Part shown: piece after piece, positions 1 to 13,640 of the stretch
How positions within the stretch are numbered: position 1 is the first letter of the stretch
How the letters are laid out: each line of letters opens with the position of its first letter
Source of the DNA: Earliella scabrosa
Lineage: Eukaryota; Basidiomycota; Agaricomycetes; Polyporales; Polyporaceae
Direction of reading: 5' to 3'
Assembly (NCBI GenBank): GCA_022605405.1
Contig: JABYQQ010000005.1
Span: forward strand, 930,001 to 994,000
DNA length: 64,000 nt
Position numbers and translations under genes: made by a program
The notes under the pieces: generated by a model
Database searches by the model: none
The model's input: only the letters and a program-made list of their open reading frames with translations
Told to the model about the DNA's origin: nothing

Positions 1-310
1 AGAGAAGGAGATACTCGCGACCGTCGAGGGCACAGGATGAGAGATGTTCATAGCTGCGAGGATCCCAGTCGGCCAAGAGACGGAACCCCAGCGTTCGAAA
101 GGCCGAGCAGAGCGCGAGGATGGTCGAGGCGTTCAGTACCGTAGAGACCTTGCACCAAAAATTATGATCGGTCCCGACGGCCCGCGCGCTCTCAGAGGAG
201 CGCCCGTGGGCGGGGCTTCCACATATGGCAACCGTCGCTCATCCCAGTTCACGCGAGCCAGAATCTCTCATCCGAGAACTCATAAGGATACAACAAGGTA
301 TACGTGGTTA
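1..310. other. 3' flank of the LAA2-like gene, no gene seen
   Basis: No reading frame here shows a recognisable domain or a plausible splice structure. The stretch probably holds the 3' untranslated region of the minus-strand gene that ends at 311, and perhaps the flank of a gene outside the window. Confidence 0.5.
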
Positions 311-1517
311 CTACAGTGCTCCGCTTCCACGACGCGTAACAGTCATACGTTTTCCCGTTTTGATCTTCTGCGCCTCCCCAACCAGCTCTCCGATGAGCTT
401 GTTGTACGTCTCCGAGTCCTGCTGCAGAGCGTCTCGCGTCTGGAGGAGGTAGGTCAGCAGTGCTGAGGCCTTCGCTGTCTGTGCCTTGATATCTGCCAGG
501 TGGTTCTCTAATGTAGAGACGGGCAGTAGCGATAGTTGGTCTGCGCAAGTCATGAACTCTATGAGATGTTGCTGATGTTAGAAGGGACGTACCGGGGGAC
601 AGATCTAGCAGTTCTCCGATCCTCGCTTGGTTGAGTTCGGGTCTTGGACCCAGTCGCAATTGAGCGGCTGCAGACGGACCGCGGCTCGATGACGGTGAAC
701 TTGGGATAGAGCCGCCTCCTCGTGAGTTGTTCACTACTGCCGTCTGCAGCTTGCTCATGCCTCCACGCGGCCCTGGCGGGGCCGACATGGGGCGCGTCGT
801 GATCTCGAGGGTGGGAAGGGCGCCGCTTGTGCGCGGGAGAACCTCGTCGAGGTTGATTGGAATCCCAAGGTGAATGAGATGTTGCCGTCGTATCCGCGAT
901 CGTGTCCAATTGACAGGTTGGAATGACGGTGGTGAAGGGGGCAAAAGGGCGTTATACAGCTGGCGACTGGAACGATCTGTGAATTCAGATGCATGGTTCG
1001 GGGGTGTAGCCAGACAGAAATACCTTTCTGGCGTGACAAGCGTTTGGTTGATCCCACCAACTTCTCGGATAGCTTCATCCGTCAGGTATGAAGTATCGTC
1101 ATACATCCACATAGGTCCGAGTATGTTGTCCACCTGCTCTTGAAGCTGCTCACGAGACGGAATTGGGTGCAATTGCAGCGGCCTCCAGTCGCGCGGGATA
1201 GACGGTCCACCGATGCTCTCCGGCTCAGCATATGTAACCTCTCCGAACGATGTCGAGAAACCAGGAGTAACTGGCAACGGTTCAGACTCTCCAAAGTCTC
1301 CAAAATCTCCGAAGTCGTCATCTCCTCCCTCGTCTCCTGACCCCGCAGTTGTCTCCGCCGGCGTGCGGAAGTTGTCGAAGTCGTCAAAGTCATCAGGTGC
1401 AGTAGATGGCGAGGGTGATATTGCGAATGTCGGAGGCTTCACGGCGAGAGGCGCAATGGGGGCGGAGTCGTCTGGAGCGCCCCAAACTGATGCGCCAAAC
1501 GTGATGTCGTCGTCCAT
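311..1517 (-). CDS. LAA2-like clathrin/AP-1 accessory protein
   Basis: Translation starts at ATG 1517 (MDDDITFG...) and ends at TAG 311, with at least two introns (one near 1025-967, one near 590-540). The acidic N-terminal third contains DFGDFGDF, an FxDF-type motif of the kind bound by adaptin ear domains. The C-terminal exon carries a helical segment with LLTYLLQTRDALQQDSETYN followed by KLIGELVGEAQ. This end matches the fungal family of yeast Laa2 (YBL010C, DUF5102), which links Laa1 to the AP-1 adaptor at the trans-Golgi and endosome. That family role is established knowledge. The assignment rests on my recognition of the C-terminal block and the ear motif; most of the middle is low complexity. 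The gene diverges from the RRN11-like gene over a very short promoter. Confidence 0.7.
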
Positions 1518-1703
1518 GGCCGTCTAATGTCAAGATGGACGAGGGAGAGGTACGTGGTGGACCGAGAAAGTCCTCGTAGAACGTCACTGTGGTAGAGAGT
1601 CAAGTTGATCGAAGTCGCAAGGCGCCTGAGCAAAGTCGTGCATCGTCGCACAGCACGCCCGGGCCGATCATCCCTACAAGAACCACTGCGACCCTCTGTG
1701 ACC
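1518..1703. promoter_or_regulatory. Bidirectional promoter, LAA2-like / RRN11-like
   Basis: Only 186 bases separate the two divergent start codons (ATG 1517 on minus, ATG 1704 on plus), so both core promoters must lie here. No clear TATA box is visible. Confidence 0.6.
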
Positions 1704-2702
1704 ATGTCCAGTAGCGTCGAACATTCGTTCATCTTCAGCTCCTTGGGCTCGAAGCAGCCCGGGACTGCACGCAAGACTCACATCCGGCGTTTGTTCGACG
1801 TCTTACAACTATGCATCCAACGTCATGATTGGGATCGAGCTAAACGAGCGTGGGCCATCCTCGCGCGATGCAGGGAAGTCGACTGGAGAACCTTGTGGAG
1901 AACTAGTGTCCTCCTGCTCGGTGAGCATGACACTGACACCGACGACACCCGAGCCCACGGAGACAGAGTGCGCTTTCTGACCGTGATGATGCGTCAACAC
2001 CCGGACGAGGTGAGCACAAGCTAACCTCAGCTTTAGCTTTGTGCTGGTAGCCTAACACGCATGCTGTATGTCGCCCTAGCGCGAGTCCATACTCAAAGAG
2101 CTCGTATTGCGGCTTATTCGCGCTGGCATGTACCGACGTGCTATGGAAGAATTGGACTTGTACGTGAATGGCTTGTCATGTACTGGGATGCCTAGCGTGC
2201 TCACAAAACTTTCTTCAAGGTACCTGCCGTCCTATCCATACCAGGACAATCCAGTGTTGCACATCTATGCCGGATTGATCGCGTTGTATCTCGCTCAGCC
2301 TCCTGGAGAGATCTCCGAGGAAACGACCTGTGGTCCGTCCATTCACAGCTGCCAACCAATTTGCAGCCTCGCATGACTGGCTAACCCACTCGACGGCCTC
2401 GGCGCCGCCCTCACACACAGGTCAGGGCTGGGATACCAACCTTCTTCGCGACGCCCAAGTACACTTGGAACGTGCCCGAGCGATAGATCCGTCCAATCTT
2501 GTGGCGGAGACCTTCCTCAGTCAGGTAAATCCACGCTACCGACACGCGCCCACTCTAACCCTGAGGCAATTTGCTGACGTTAGGAGTGACATAGTTACCC
2601 GGCGCGATACAATCCGCAAAAGATCGCAATCCAGTCGATTCGGATGACGAGAAGATGGACGTCGACGAGACAGCTCAGGCCCGCAAGCGTATCCGAACGT
2701 GA
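1704..2702 (+). CDS. RRN11: RNA polymerase I core factor subunit, Rrn11-like
   Basis: Starts at ATG 1704 (MSSSVEHSF) and ends at TGA 2700-2702 after ...QARKRIRT. At least three introns (near 2010-2079, about 2310-2420, about 2525-2590) interrupt it. The core block has HIRRLFDVLQLCIQRHDWDR followed by AKRAWAILARCREVDW. It is TPR-like and typical of the Rrn11 family (PF04090), a subunit of the core factor that recruits RNA polymerase I to the rDNA promoter. Later helices (LIRAGMYRRAMEELDLYV) continue the repeat-like structure. The tail is short and basic after an acidic MDVDE stretch. It is convergent with RIX1, with only 58 bases between the stop codons; both genes serve ribosome production. 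Exon borders in the 3' half are approximate. Confidence 0.75.
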
Positions 2703-2760
2703 ACATCGGCACAAAATCGCATTGATTGCAGTGACAAAGCGAACACCCGCAAGTATACAA

Positions 2761-5564
2761 CTACTCGGATTCCGAGTCGGAACGCAGGTCGATTGTCGGC
2801 ATAGGCTCGTCGTCGTCATCGATCTCTTCACCCCCTGGCGCCGATGCTGGGGTCACATTGATGGCGGGCGGAATTGGGGTTGTGGTCGATTGTGGAAACA
2901 CAGCGACCTGGTTGGATGGTAGCAGATCGGGTGGCGGTGGTAACGTATTCGCCGTGGTGGGAATGCTGGTGGTTGCATGGTGCGTGGGCTGGCCGAGAGG
3001 ACCGGCAGGATGCGACAGAGAAGAAGGTGCAGAAGAACTGGACATTCGTGGAGAAGCTGTAGTTAACGCCGCCGCAGGAACGTCCACTTGCATGGCCATG
3101 GTGTTCAGTTCTTGTGTCAAAGGTTCTCCGGTGCTTTTCGCCGCCTGTCCCGTCAAGCTTCCCTGCGCATGCGGCACGTTTATTCGCCCCGCACTAGGCT
3201 GTGTTTGACTGTCATCGACGGCCGGCTGTCCAGACTCCTGTTCGTCCGGGACCCCCAGTCCGATCCGTTTGCGATTCTCCTTCTCTTCTTCCCCTTCCTC
3301 GGCACGGAATAGGGACAGCATCTCGACATGGGGGAGTGATCGTACCAAGGGTGGAACGCGTGGGTGCAAAAGCAGCTCGACCTCGGTTGAGACCAGTAAG
3401 TCGCCCTGTGAAGTCGTGTCAATTAGCCCCCTCACGTCATTTTACGACATTATGCCAGGGATATCTCACATGTTCCACGAGCGTGCCATCCGATACGCTC
3501 AAAACAAGCCCAAGCGATTTGCTCATCGTGCTCGCGGTTCCTATTGCTAGATGAACGCACATACGTTGAAGCTTCGCATGCAATCGAGAGTGAAGGGAGA
3601 GATCGGGAGACAGGATGGCGGGCGGCAACTGCGGCAGAGAGGCATAGATCGAGAGTAAAAGTCGGGTGGCGATTGAGTGGACAGGAGGATTCACTGGAGT
3701 CCGTGATAGCAGACGTTCAAGTACTGAAGGCACAATCATAGCATCAGCTACGAAGGCAAATGTTGGATGCCGGTAAGTACATACCATCCGCTGAGGCAAC
3801 CAAGACTTCTCCCTCGGTGGTCGTGAGACAGATGACCTCGCGACCAACCTTGAACAGTTCGTCTCCCTCGTAACCACGCGCCCGCTTCTTGCCCTTCTTG
3901 CTTCTCCCTTGTACCGCCCCCTGTTCGTCGTCGGCACCAGAGTGCGAGCGTTTCGAGAGGATCACCGCAAGGAATGGCATAGCCGCACGAGCAAGGCGCG
4001 AAGCTACGATGTTGTCGTGCAGATGCGAGCCGTCAGCTAGCAGGGATAGCACTGTACGCAAGAGCTTGAGGGTATGCACACTGAGACTCGTGAGTGGGTC
4101 GTACACCAGATCAGTAATCGTCGCACTCACGGTGACCGACTTTGTTCAAGTTGATACGCCAAGTGTGTGAGAAGCATAGGGAGGTGAGACGTCAGGTGGT
4201 GTTGACCACTAAATGTAACAACGATGAGATCGTGCCGATAGTGTAAACATACGGTCACTAACGCTTTAGAGACAAAGCCCAACATATCGCATGCGTGCGT
4301 CCATAAACTTGGAATGATAGACATTTCGAGCGAATGGGTAGCACGATCGACGTGAGCCTCGGTCTGGTATTGGGTGTCAATGATGTTTTACTGAACAAGG
4401 AATCCCGCTCACTTTTTCATCCGGAGAACACTGCAGCATTGCGGAGCAAAGTCGCACCAGTGATCCAACCGGGAGCGTAACAGGACGTGAAGTGCTAGTA
4501 CTGAGAAATGGTGAGGTCAGTGTTGGGTTGATACAGTCATGAACTAACCTCAGCAAGTCCTTGATCACTCGAACTGCTGCACGCAGCCTATCAAGAGCCA
4601 ACGGCACAGAAATTGCAGGGTCGTCCGTGCTCGGATTAGGCCTGGTAACGTTGCCGTAGCCTAAACATGGGTCAGGATACAGTGAAAACGATAGTGTGCT
4701 AGTATGGACGTACTAGCCTGAGGACAGGTCGTCCTCAGTTGCAGGAATGCGCCCCAGGCAAAAGCGACAGTATCATCCAACGACTTTCGCCACAGATTCG
4801 GCGCGTTGACCTTCCCGCCTGTGAGTGGAAGTACGGCATACAAGCGAGCACAAGCTTCGAGGTGCTCGTAAGACGTTGGCGTGGGTGCAGATCCATTGAG
4901 ACGTCGTAGAGCGAGGTTGGAGAGTGAGCCGTGCAGAGGTCGAGACAGGGAGGGATACAAGGATACGATGTGTGTCAGTGTGTCCAAAGCGCACAGCTGA
5001 CCTTCCGCAATGAGCCATGGACGTAGCGACCTGCAGTACCACTCACTCACATATACTTCAGAGTTCCCATCCTTCTCTACCACGGCAATCAATGCATTGA
5101 CGAACTTCGGGACATTAGGGATACAGAGCTGCCTCTGGAACTCCGGAACATCCATCGCACAAGAGAAAACTAGCCTGAGTAGTCGGATGGCTGCTTTGGC
5201 AGTAGGCGGGGGTTGGTTCTGCATAGCTGGAGTCCTGAGCAACGCGAATGATATCCACACTGCACGGTGTACGCACCACCAATAGAGGCATCGCTGCTCC
5301 GACCCAGCTTTGTGCGCATTCCAGCATAATATCCTTCGCGAATGTAGCCGTTTGGTGGGCAAGACACAGTCCGCTCCATCTTGCAGCGGGATCCTTGGAG
5401 TGGATGAGCGAATTAATACGGGCGATCCACTTTTGCGTATGGGCAGACGGCAGAAAGTCTTGTCTTGTGAGGGTCTCAAGGACGAATGGGAGGTGTAACA
5501 CCGCGTTCGTGTCAGAGGCCAGCTGCACCTGCAGCAGTTCTTTGAGTCGATGTGAGGCGTCCAT
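2761..5564 (-). CDS. RIX1: Pre-rRNA processing protein RIX1 (PELP1 family)
   Basis: The start ATG at 5564 gives MDASHRLKELLQVQLASDT. The following helices (WIARINSLIHSKDPAARWSG, then LAHQTATFAKDIMLECAQSW) are the typical N-terminal RIX1 domain (PF08167) of HEAT-like repeats. A second conserved piece reads FQRQLCIPNVPKFVNALIAV. RIX1 with IPI1 and IPI3 forms the complex that processes ITS2 and remodels pre-60S particles with the Rea1/Mdn1 ATPase in the nucleus. The C-terminal 200 residues are disordered and Pro/Ser-rich and end in a short acidic tail (EIDDDDEPMPTIDLRSDSES). The gene has many introns; I counted at least six coding blocks. An upstream extension of the frame lacks support, so the Met before DASHRL was chosen. 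Confidence 0.85.
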
Positions 5565-5901
5565 GTATACAGCGGGAGCAAAGCAGACTGAGACAGAGTT
5601 CCAGGTCTCTCGCGGACTCAGTCCGAAGCACCTTGATCGCGACTTGGAAAAAGTTGGCTCGATCACGTGGGTGACGCGTCGCGGAACGGCACGCGTCTCA
5701 CTCTCTTGGGCTCACCTCACGTTCTCTGTGAAGCAACTATCCCGACACAAGCAAACTATGTTCCAGTAGCAGTGAGTAGGATGCGCCCCACAGGTCTTCC
5801 AGATGTCAACAAACGGACGAGGGACGGGCGCCACTACGTCGTATCGAGGTGGGTACATTGCGGCTAGTAATGTAGGGATGTAGTGCAAGCCGCCGCGTTC
5901 T

Positions 5902-7304
<1,403 letters not shown>

Positions 7305-7548
7305 GGCGAATCCGGTATGAGTGCGTTTTGGGCGTCTACACGGGAACTGAGGCAACTCCCGAGTCCCGATTACAGTACATAGGAGACCATAGGACCACAA
7401 GGACGACACCAGATGCATCCATGATGACTTCTATGCAAACCGAAGCTCATGAATTCCAATACATCAATTGAGGTCATAAAACAGATATGCAGGGCGAGGT
7501 ATAGATGCAACAGGGGACAAAATACATGCAGGGGTTCATTCCAGTTCT

Positions 7549-8547
7549 TCACCATTCTTTGCCGATCTTGAAGGACCATTCCCAATCTGACATTATGACC
7601 ATGCATGAGCCGAGGTGCGGGTGACGGGTGAATGTCGCAGTGCTACTCACCAGCGTAGACCTCGCCGTCGTCGTCGATGACACGACTACGGACATGGTAC
7701 GTTCCGGAACGAGCCAGCATGCCGGAGGGTGACTCCTCAGGGTCGAAGTTCTTGATGTATGCCTCACCCTTCGGGTGAGGACCGTACGAGCCAAGCATCT
7801 GCTCCATCTTGTCGACTACATAGAGACAAGATAATGAAAATTTGGAAAGCACAGGAAGATAGATGTGCACGCACCCTTCACGCCCGACCGCTTGACGACC
7901 TGGATATACCGCACACCCTGCAAAGACTTCGTACCCCTAGCGTACACATGCAAACGTAGCACTTACAGAGATGATAGAATGGTTGACCTTGAAGTTGATA
8001 CGGACGCTACCGACACGCTCAGTGCGCGCTAGTGCAGGTAGAACAAAGAGACTCACTTGAACTCCACACCCTCCTTGATCGTGATAGGGTTCTTCTTCAG
8101 GGATGACATCTGCTCGTGATCCAGCAGGTTCATGATGAGGTGCTTGCCAGCAGGAAGAGTGGGCGACGCGAGCTCCAACGACAGGATGGTGACCTGACGA
8201 CCGGGCACCAATTAAGCATGCACATTCTCGGACGCCCTATAGAGCACATCGCACCTTGGGACCTGACGCTGCACCGGTTGCTCCGGGCAAGATACCCAAG
8301 CTAGCCTTCCAGCGGGCCAAAGACTCGTCCTCGGCGTCGAGCTTTGCGTACTCGTCGACACTCTTCGCCGCACCAGGCTTGTACCCTGCAGAACCGGCGG
8401 GTGAGTGTGGGCTCGGGCCATGGAAGCGAGATTCCGATGTTACCGGGCGTGGCGGAGGGCGCGAAGTCGTCTTCCTCGTGCTGCGAGAAGTACGTCGGCG
8501 CGGGCACAAGACAACAGGCCGTCTGAGCAACTGACCTGGGCAGACAT
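7549..8547 (-). CDS. RDI1: Rho GDP-dissociation inhibitor
   Basis: RhoGDI extracts prenylated Rho/Cdc42 GTPases from membranes and keeps them GDP-bound in the cytosol. The first exon encodes only MSAQ (ATG 8547), followed by an intron. The regulatory arm (EEDDFAPSATPGYKPG, VDEYAKLDAEDESLARWKAS) and the immunoglobulin-like sandwich follow. Diagnostic pieces are GVEFKVSVRINFKVNH, MEQMLGSYGPHPKGEAY, FDPEESPSGMLARSGTYHVR and the C-terminal DWEWSFKIGKEW. Length after splicing is about 200 residues, the usual size. At least five introns of 50-70 nt cut the gene. Confidence 0.93.
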
Positions 8548-9149
8548 GGCGGGTACTGTGGTGATGGTCGATAGCTAGGGGTTTGCACTTGGTCCAGCGC
8601 CGTCGGGGTGCGCTCGTAAATGGCTGTCCTCTTTACATCGATCGATTTCCCACGCGTGCTAAAGCGGTCGTTGCCGACATCACCGTCACAATAATCGGAA
8701 TTGTGTACAGCGTCAAGCGAGGCTGGTTTGTCGTACGTGACAACAGTCGCGACTTTGTTAAGAACGGTGTGCGAGTGGTTGTAAGCTGCACGCACCAACA
8801 AATTGAGGTTCCCCATGATGATCGTCGCACGGGCGGCCATTCCACGTATCTGACTAGCAGTGCGAGCGTGATATGATAGTCCTATGGAAGCACAGTGTTG
8901 CCTAGACGGCAAGATGTAAATCTAACAGTCATCCACAGCCGATACATTATAACAACAACACTCCTGGAAGGCTATGCGCACTTCCATAATTTACGGATCC
9001 ACCTCCCGGGCCAGGTACGCAGCCTGCTACAGAATAAATGGGTATGCCAGTAACGAGACGATAGCGGACCACGGAGTCGTTAATATCCAAGAACATGAGG
9101 TTGACGTGAGGCGGAGCTTATTCGCGATAGGCAGATAGACATAGACTCT
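8548..9149. other. Intergenic, RhoGDI promoter and CCCH-gene 3' region
   Basis: About 600 bases lie between the RhoGDI start and the stop of the CCCH gene. Open frames here have no domain or codon pattern I recognise. The stretch must include the RhoGDI promoter, but no TATA box is evident. Confidence 0.5.
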
Positions 9150-11080
9150 TCACGCAGGCTCGACCGGAGGTGTCGCGCCGGGATGCATGCCCTCTGGAAC
9201 GCCGACGTCAGTCAAAGTGGGTAGGACGCTGAACATTGGTCTGCCAGTACCTCCTTTGAACCAGCACTTGCCCTTGCTGAGATGGAAGCAACGCGCGCCG
9301 CTCGGACAAACATGGCCCTAGAAACCGGCATTATCAGCTGTGCGAATAGTGACGACCGTGAGGTCCGGCATACCCAGCAGCATTTGTCGCCATACGGACA
9401 GACAAGCCCTGGTGGAGACAGAAGGGTTAATTCAAGAGGCCAAGACATGGACGGAGTGCCGTCGACGCACCGTTCTTGAGATAGTTGCACGGTGCCTTCT
9501 TTGCATTCCGTGCCAAGACGTCGAGCTGGTCGGGGGTCAAGAGCCATTCGTGAGAGTACTTGCAGTTCGCCTAGTGCAAACCGGTCAGCACGCTCCCAGC
9601 AATAACCAAGACAGCTATGCCTTACCCCCTTGGAGCAGGTCATGAGGTAGTGCTCGTTACACGGTGGGGGGTTCTCTGCGGAATGAAACGTCAGGGATAG
9701 ATTTTTAGGCTACCTATTATCGTAACTTACGCTTGTGAAGTGGCTGAGGGTTCTCATGTTTAGCAAGCAGTTCTGAGCCAGCTATGACAAACAGTGCTTA
9801 CTTTGCTGGGGTCGATCTGCTTGAAACTGTCCGGCGACCTATTGGCCGGAGGGGGAGTGGGCATCGAGCCCTGGCTTTCCGACTGGGGGCTGATGAGTCC
9901 GCCGTTCGTGACGACGCTCCCGTTCATGTTCGCCTCCGAGAGGCCAATGAGGGGACCTGGACGCCCGATGGGCTGAGGGTAGATCCTCTCCTCCATGAAG
10001 AGCCCGTCGAGATAAATCGAACGGACAGCCATCTGTCGTACGGCGAGTGACGAATCGTGAGGACATTGAATGAGGACGAGCTTGCCAGCAAGGTCTTCCT
10101 CTACTAGGCTGTTGTACATGGGCACATAGCCATCGTCGACACCTGACACCACGAGCGGGGGGATCAGAGTTGGCGACGCACGCGCACTATGGGGTACCCA
10201 CCACCAAAGAACACCCGCAAGGTTTGCGGGAAGCGGATGTATGTCTTCACATATTCTAGCATGGGAACAGTCTTGAGCGCAAGAATGGTATTACCGCAGC
10301 TGGGTATGCGTACCTTTGACCTTCGCCTCGGTACTCTCCCGTCCCGGCCCCGCATCCATGACGACAAATCGAGGGGATGCCTGACCGAACCCTATGAGGA
10401 AGGCCTCAAACTGTTCGGGGGTAGCGATGCGCTCATTGTGAAGAGTGGTGAGGATTGCCCGCTTGTTGAGATAGATCGTGACCCAAAATGAGAGACGTTC
10501 GAAGCCAGTCAGGCCCTGCTGAACCAGCTCCAGGGCAATAGCCTTCGTGAAGTCTTGTGCTGCCTGACGACCGCCCTGGTAACCCTGCTCGATCAAAGAA
10601 CGAAGGAAGAGGAGCTTGTCGCCATCGATCACGCATAAAACGAGTGGGTCCTGAGTCTGCCGGACAGTCAATATTTTTGAGTTGCCGAGCGCCGGGGTAG
10701 ACATTGACACCGACCTGTGAAAATGTCAAGGAGGCCATCTGCCTGTTGAGCGAACTGAGCTGCGCGTTATGCGCCTTTTTCTCGAGGGCGGCCTTGTCGG
10801 ATGCGGCGGAGTAGGCCATCTTGAGTGTTGCGAGCTCGCCCTCGAGCTCAGCGATGCGCGTCTGGAGCTCGCCATTTTGATATAGCGTGGCGTTAGAGAG
10901 GTCTGGGCAGGGATGAAGTATGAGCGGGTGCCGCAGCGAGAGGGCCGGTTCGACGCGCGACATACCGTGCAGGTGGGAGATCGCGTCCTCCCTACGCGAA
11001 TTTGAGCGTGTCGTAAGCGTCGGGGAAGCGGACAGGAAGGGAAGGGAGACTGACCAGAGCTGCTTGGTGGTGACGGCCAT
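9150..11080 (-). CDS. CCCH zinc-finger protein with DUF7923-type domain
   Basis: ATG 11080 gives MAVTTKQLW. A coiled coil follows at about residues 20-75 (NGELQTRIAELEGELATLKM). A globular domain comes next, starting DPLVLCVIDGDKLLFLRSLI, with RFVVMDAGPGREST and, across an intron, VFFGGVDDGYVPMYNSLVEE. A Pro/Ser linker leads to C-terminal zinc-finger motifs: NEHYLMTCSKG-ANCKYSHEW, then CPYGDKCCWGHVCPSGARCF and HLSKGKCWFKG. The stop is TGA at 9150-9152 after PPVEPA. This order matches the fungal 'CCCH zinc finger DNA-binding protein' family (DUF7923 plus tandem CCCH) as I remember it. No function is established to my knowledge. CCCH fingers usually bind RNA, so an RNA-related role is inferred. 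About seven introns are present. Confidence 0.75.
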
Positions 11081-11183
11081 GTGGGCGGTGATGAGGGGCA
11101 ATTACCAGGGACGGAGGTGGAACTTAAGGAAGGAGCGAATAGAGGATGGAGGAAGGAGGGGAAGGGCGAAGAGGCCGACGTAC

Positions 11184-11189
11184 TTATAA
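11184..11189 (-). promoter_or_regulatory. Possible TATA box of the CCCH gene
   Basis: TTATAA lies about 104 bases upstream of the CCCH gene start at 11080. Position and sequence are plausible but unproven. Confidence 0.3.
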
Positions 11190-13633
11190 CCGCCGAAGGA
11201 GGATGGAGGAGCCGCCGAGAGGCTGCGGGAGTGACCAGAGGAGGTGTCCAGAACTGCTTCTCTCCCGGATACGCACATTAGGGAACTCGATAAATTTGGG
11301 CGATAACCTTGACAGCTTCTCGGCTCCCACGCGCAGAGCCATGGATCTGTTGCAGATGATGCTCTCCGTCCGTCCTGTACACGCGGCAGTCAGCATGCCA
11401 CATCCAGCCGCGCTTCACCGCATCCCTGCCCGCCCGGTCCACGTCGCCTGCGTCGCCCCCACCCAGCTCGCTCTGCGCCCGCGTTTCCGGCCGCGTGCGT
11501 TCGCTCCATCAACAAGGCCCACCAATTCCCGTTCTCGTCCGCCGTCCGCCCCCGTGTCCGAACCGGCACTCCGGTCGCGAAGCCTATTGTCATTCGCGAA
11601 AAGGCACACACAGACGCCCTGATATTTGGTTCGTGCATGGCGGGGGTGTGGATATTGTGGCACCGCAACACGTTCCCGCCCCCGCTATAATGAAGTCCAC
11701 GCAAGGAAGACCGGCCACGAGTCACAGGACATGCGTTCCGAGACCACCCTGCGGTGCGGACCGTGACTGGAGGTCGAACAGACTCCAGTCAGCCTGCACC
11801 GGCGCGGCGGTCCATCCTAGGAGATATAACGGTAAGCCGCAACCGACAGAGTGCATCTACGATGGCTCGAGGCCCGTCTTCTTGCCGCGGCAAGCCTCTG
11901 TAAGGTGAGTGCGGACCAGAAGCGTGGAGGCCGATGGAACAACACGTAACCGGGCGCGGCTTCCTGCCTTCTGGTGGCACTCTCAGGCATATGTGGTCGG
12001 CGTCTGACACCGTGTTCACGGAGATTACACCGGCGCTGCTTTCCCTGCTAGCTCCCTGTATTGGGACCGCAAGCCTGATTGCACTAGGGAGGAGGCGATG
12101 TTTTTTGCACCCTGGGAGATGAGCGGGTACTGCCACGAGGTGACCAGGCCGAAAGGCCCCGCGCCGACGGATCCAGGTGTTGGGAACTGTCGGAGAAGAC
12201 ATCATATCTCCGCGATTCGAGAACGACTATCCTGGTCCGACCTCTAAAGCTTCATGGGAGAGTGAGTGAGGGGAAGTGTTAGAGACCAAATCTCACCCCC
12301 TTGTTCCTGCATGCGCCCGGGTTTCGCGAGGATGGCTATGCGGACGCAGCTTGGGTATCGGATGGACGTTTGTTCTTTGACCCTCATTGACTGTGCGTGG
12401 GATGGACTGATCCTAACAGAAATTCAATCCAAAGTTTGACAGGATAAGGGAAGATTCAGAGAAGCTTTTAGTCTCATGTGAGGCCGTCCTCGCCCACGAG
12501 CGGGTAATGGAGGCGTACTTCCGATCCTGACCTGTGTTTGGATTCGTCCAAGCTTCCCTGGTGAGCTGAGAAGCTTTGACTCCGCCCTCGTCAGGGCTGA
12601 AAACTGGAGGTCTGGGATAGAGCGTCGTCGTTAAGGGGGTCGTTCGCCAGGCACGCCACTGGGAAATATCGCGTCTTGGGCGGCGCATCAGAGGGTGATA
12701 GACACGAGAGCAAGCGTAACGGACGGTCGATCGATTCCGAGTCTCGAGTTGTCCAGTGGTGGATGAGAACATGCACGTCGCTCATGTGGTTCCATCCATT
12801 GATCCAGCATTGATCACAAGCGCCGACCGTTGTGGCGGCGCTGTCGCGTCATCGCCTCCTCGCATCTCTCTCCGCAACGTCCACTCTCGCATCTGCCTAT
12901 CCTGCTACCTAGAACTGTCAGGCTCCCTTGTCTGTGCCGCGAAAGCGCAAATTTATGTGCTTTCATGGCCCAGCCACGTCAAGATAATCTCTTCTAGGAC
13001 GTATGCCATGACTCCGAGTCACTGCTCCTTGCCGAATTTGATCTGAGGTTTGCACGCGCACTCATCTGGGCTGGCGAACTTGTGCACAAATGCATGAGAA
13101 TGTTGTCGATGTCGAGGACATTCGTTGACGCGCGACGATGCCGACGCCAGGCCGATGTACCGCGCGCCGTCGGCCACTACCCTCTGCCAGTGGAAGTTTT
13201 CTTCCTCCATCCGGACACCCGGACGAGCGTTCCGATCCAGAAGGGAAACAACTGGACCACCACGACGTCATGCACATTGGGCCGACATACGCTGGATGTC
13301 CAAATGACGAGCAGACGTCCCGATGCCGACAAATTCGCCGAATCTGCTCAGCGTCGCGAAATCGCTTCATGACGATGCCGCCTCTCGCCAACACCCCTCG
13401 ATCCCTCATGTAGCAGAATGTGCCCACGCAAATCACTCTGCAGCTCGGCGCGAGCGCGGCTGGGGCGCCCTCAAACATCCCGCGGTGGAGTCCACGCGTT
13501 GCGACAAAGAACCCCGGCCGTGTCCCCGTGATCGCAAAAGAAGTCTCTCCACCATGGTGTCGCCCGAGGACGCTGTCAACTGCTCATGCACGCGTAGGCG
13601 CGAGCCTACAGGTTTCACACAGTCTGCGGCCAC

Positions 13634-13640
13634 TTATATA
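13634..13640 (+). promoter_or_regulatory. TATA box of the sugar transporter
   Basis: TTATATA lies 78 bases before the transporter start codon at 13718, a typical distance for a core promoter with a short leader. Confidence 0.55.

Noticed and set aside
11390..12205. Several minus-strand frames of 100-140 codons
   Set aside because: They are Arg/Gly/Pro-rich shadows of a GC-rich region, without splice or family support.
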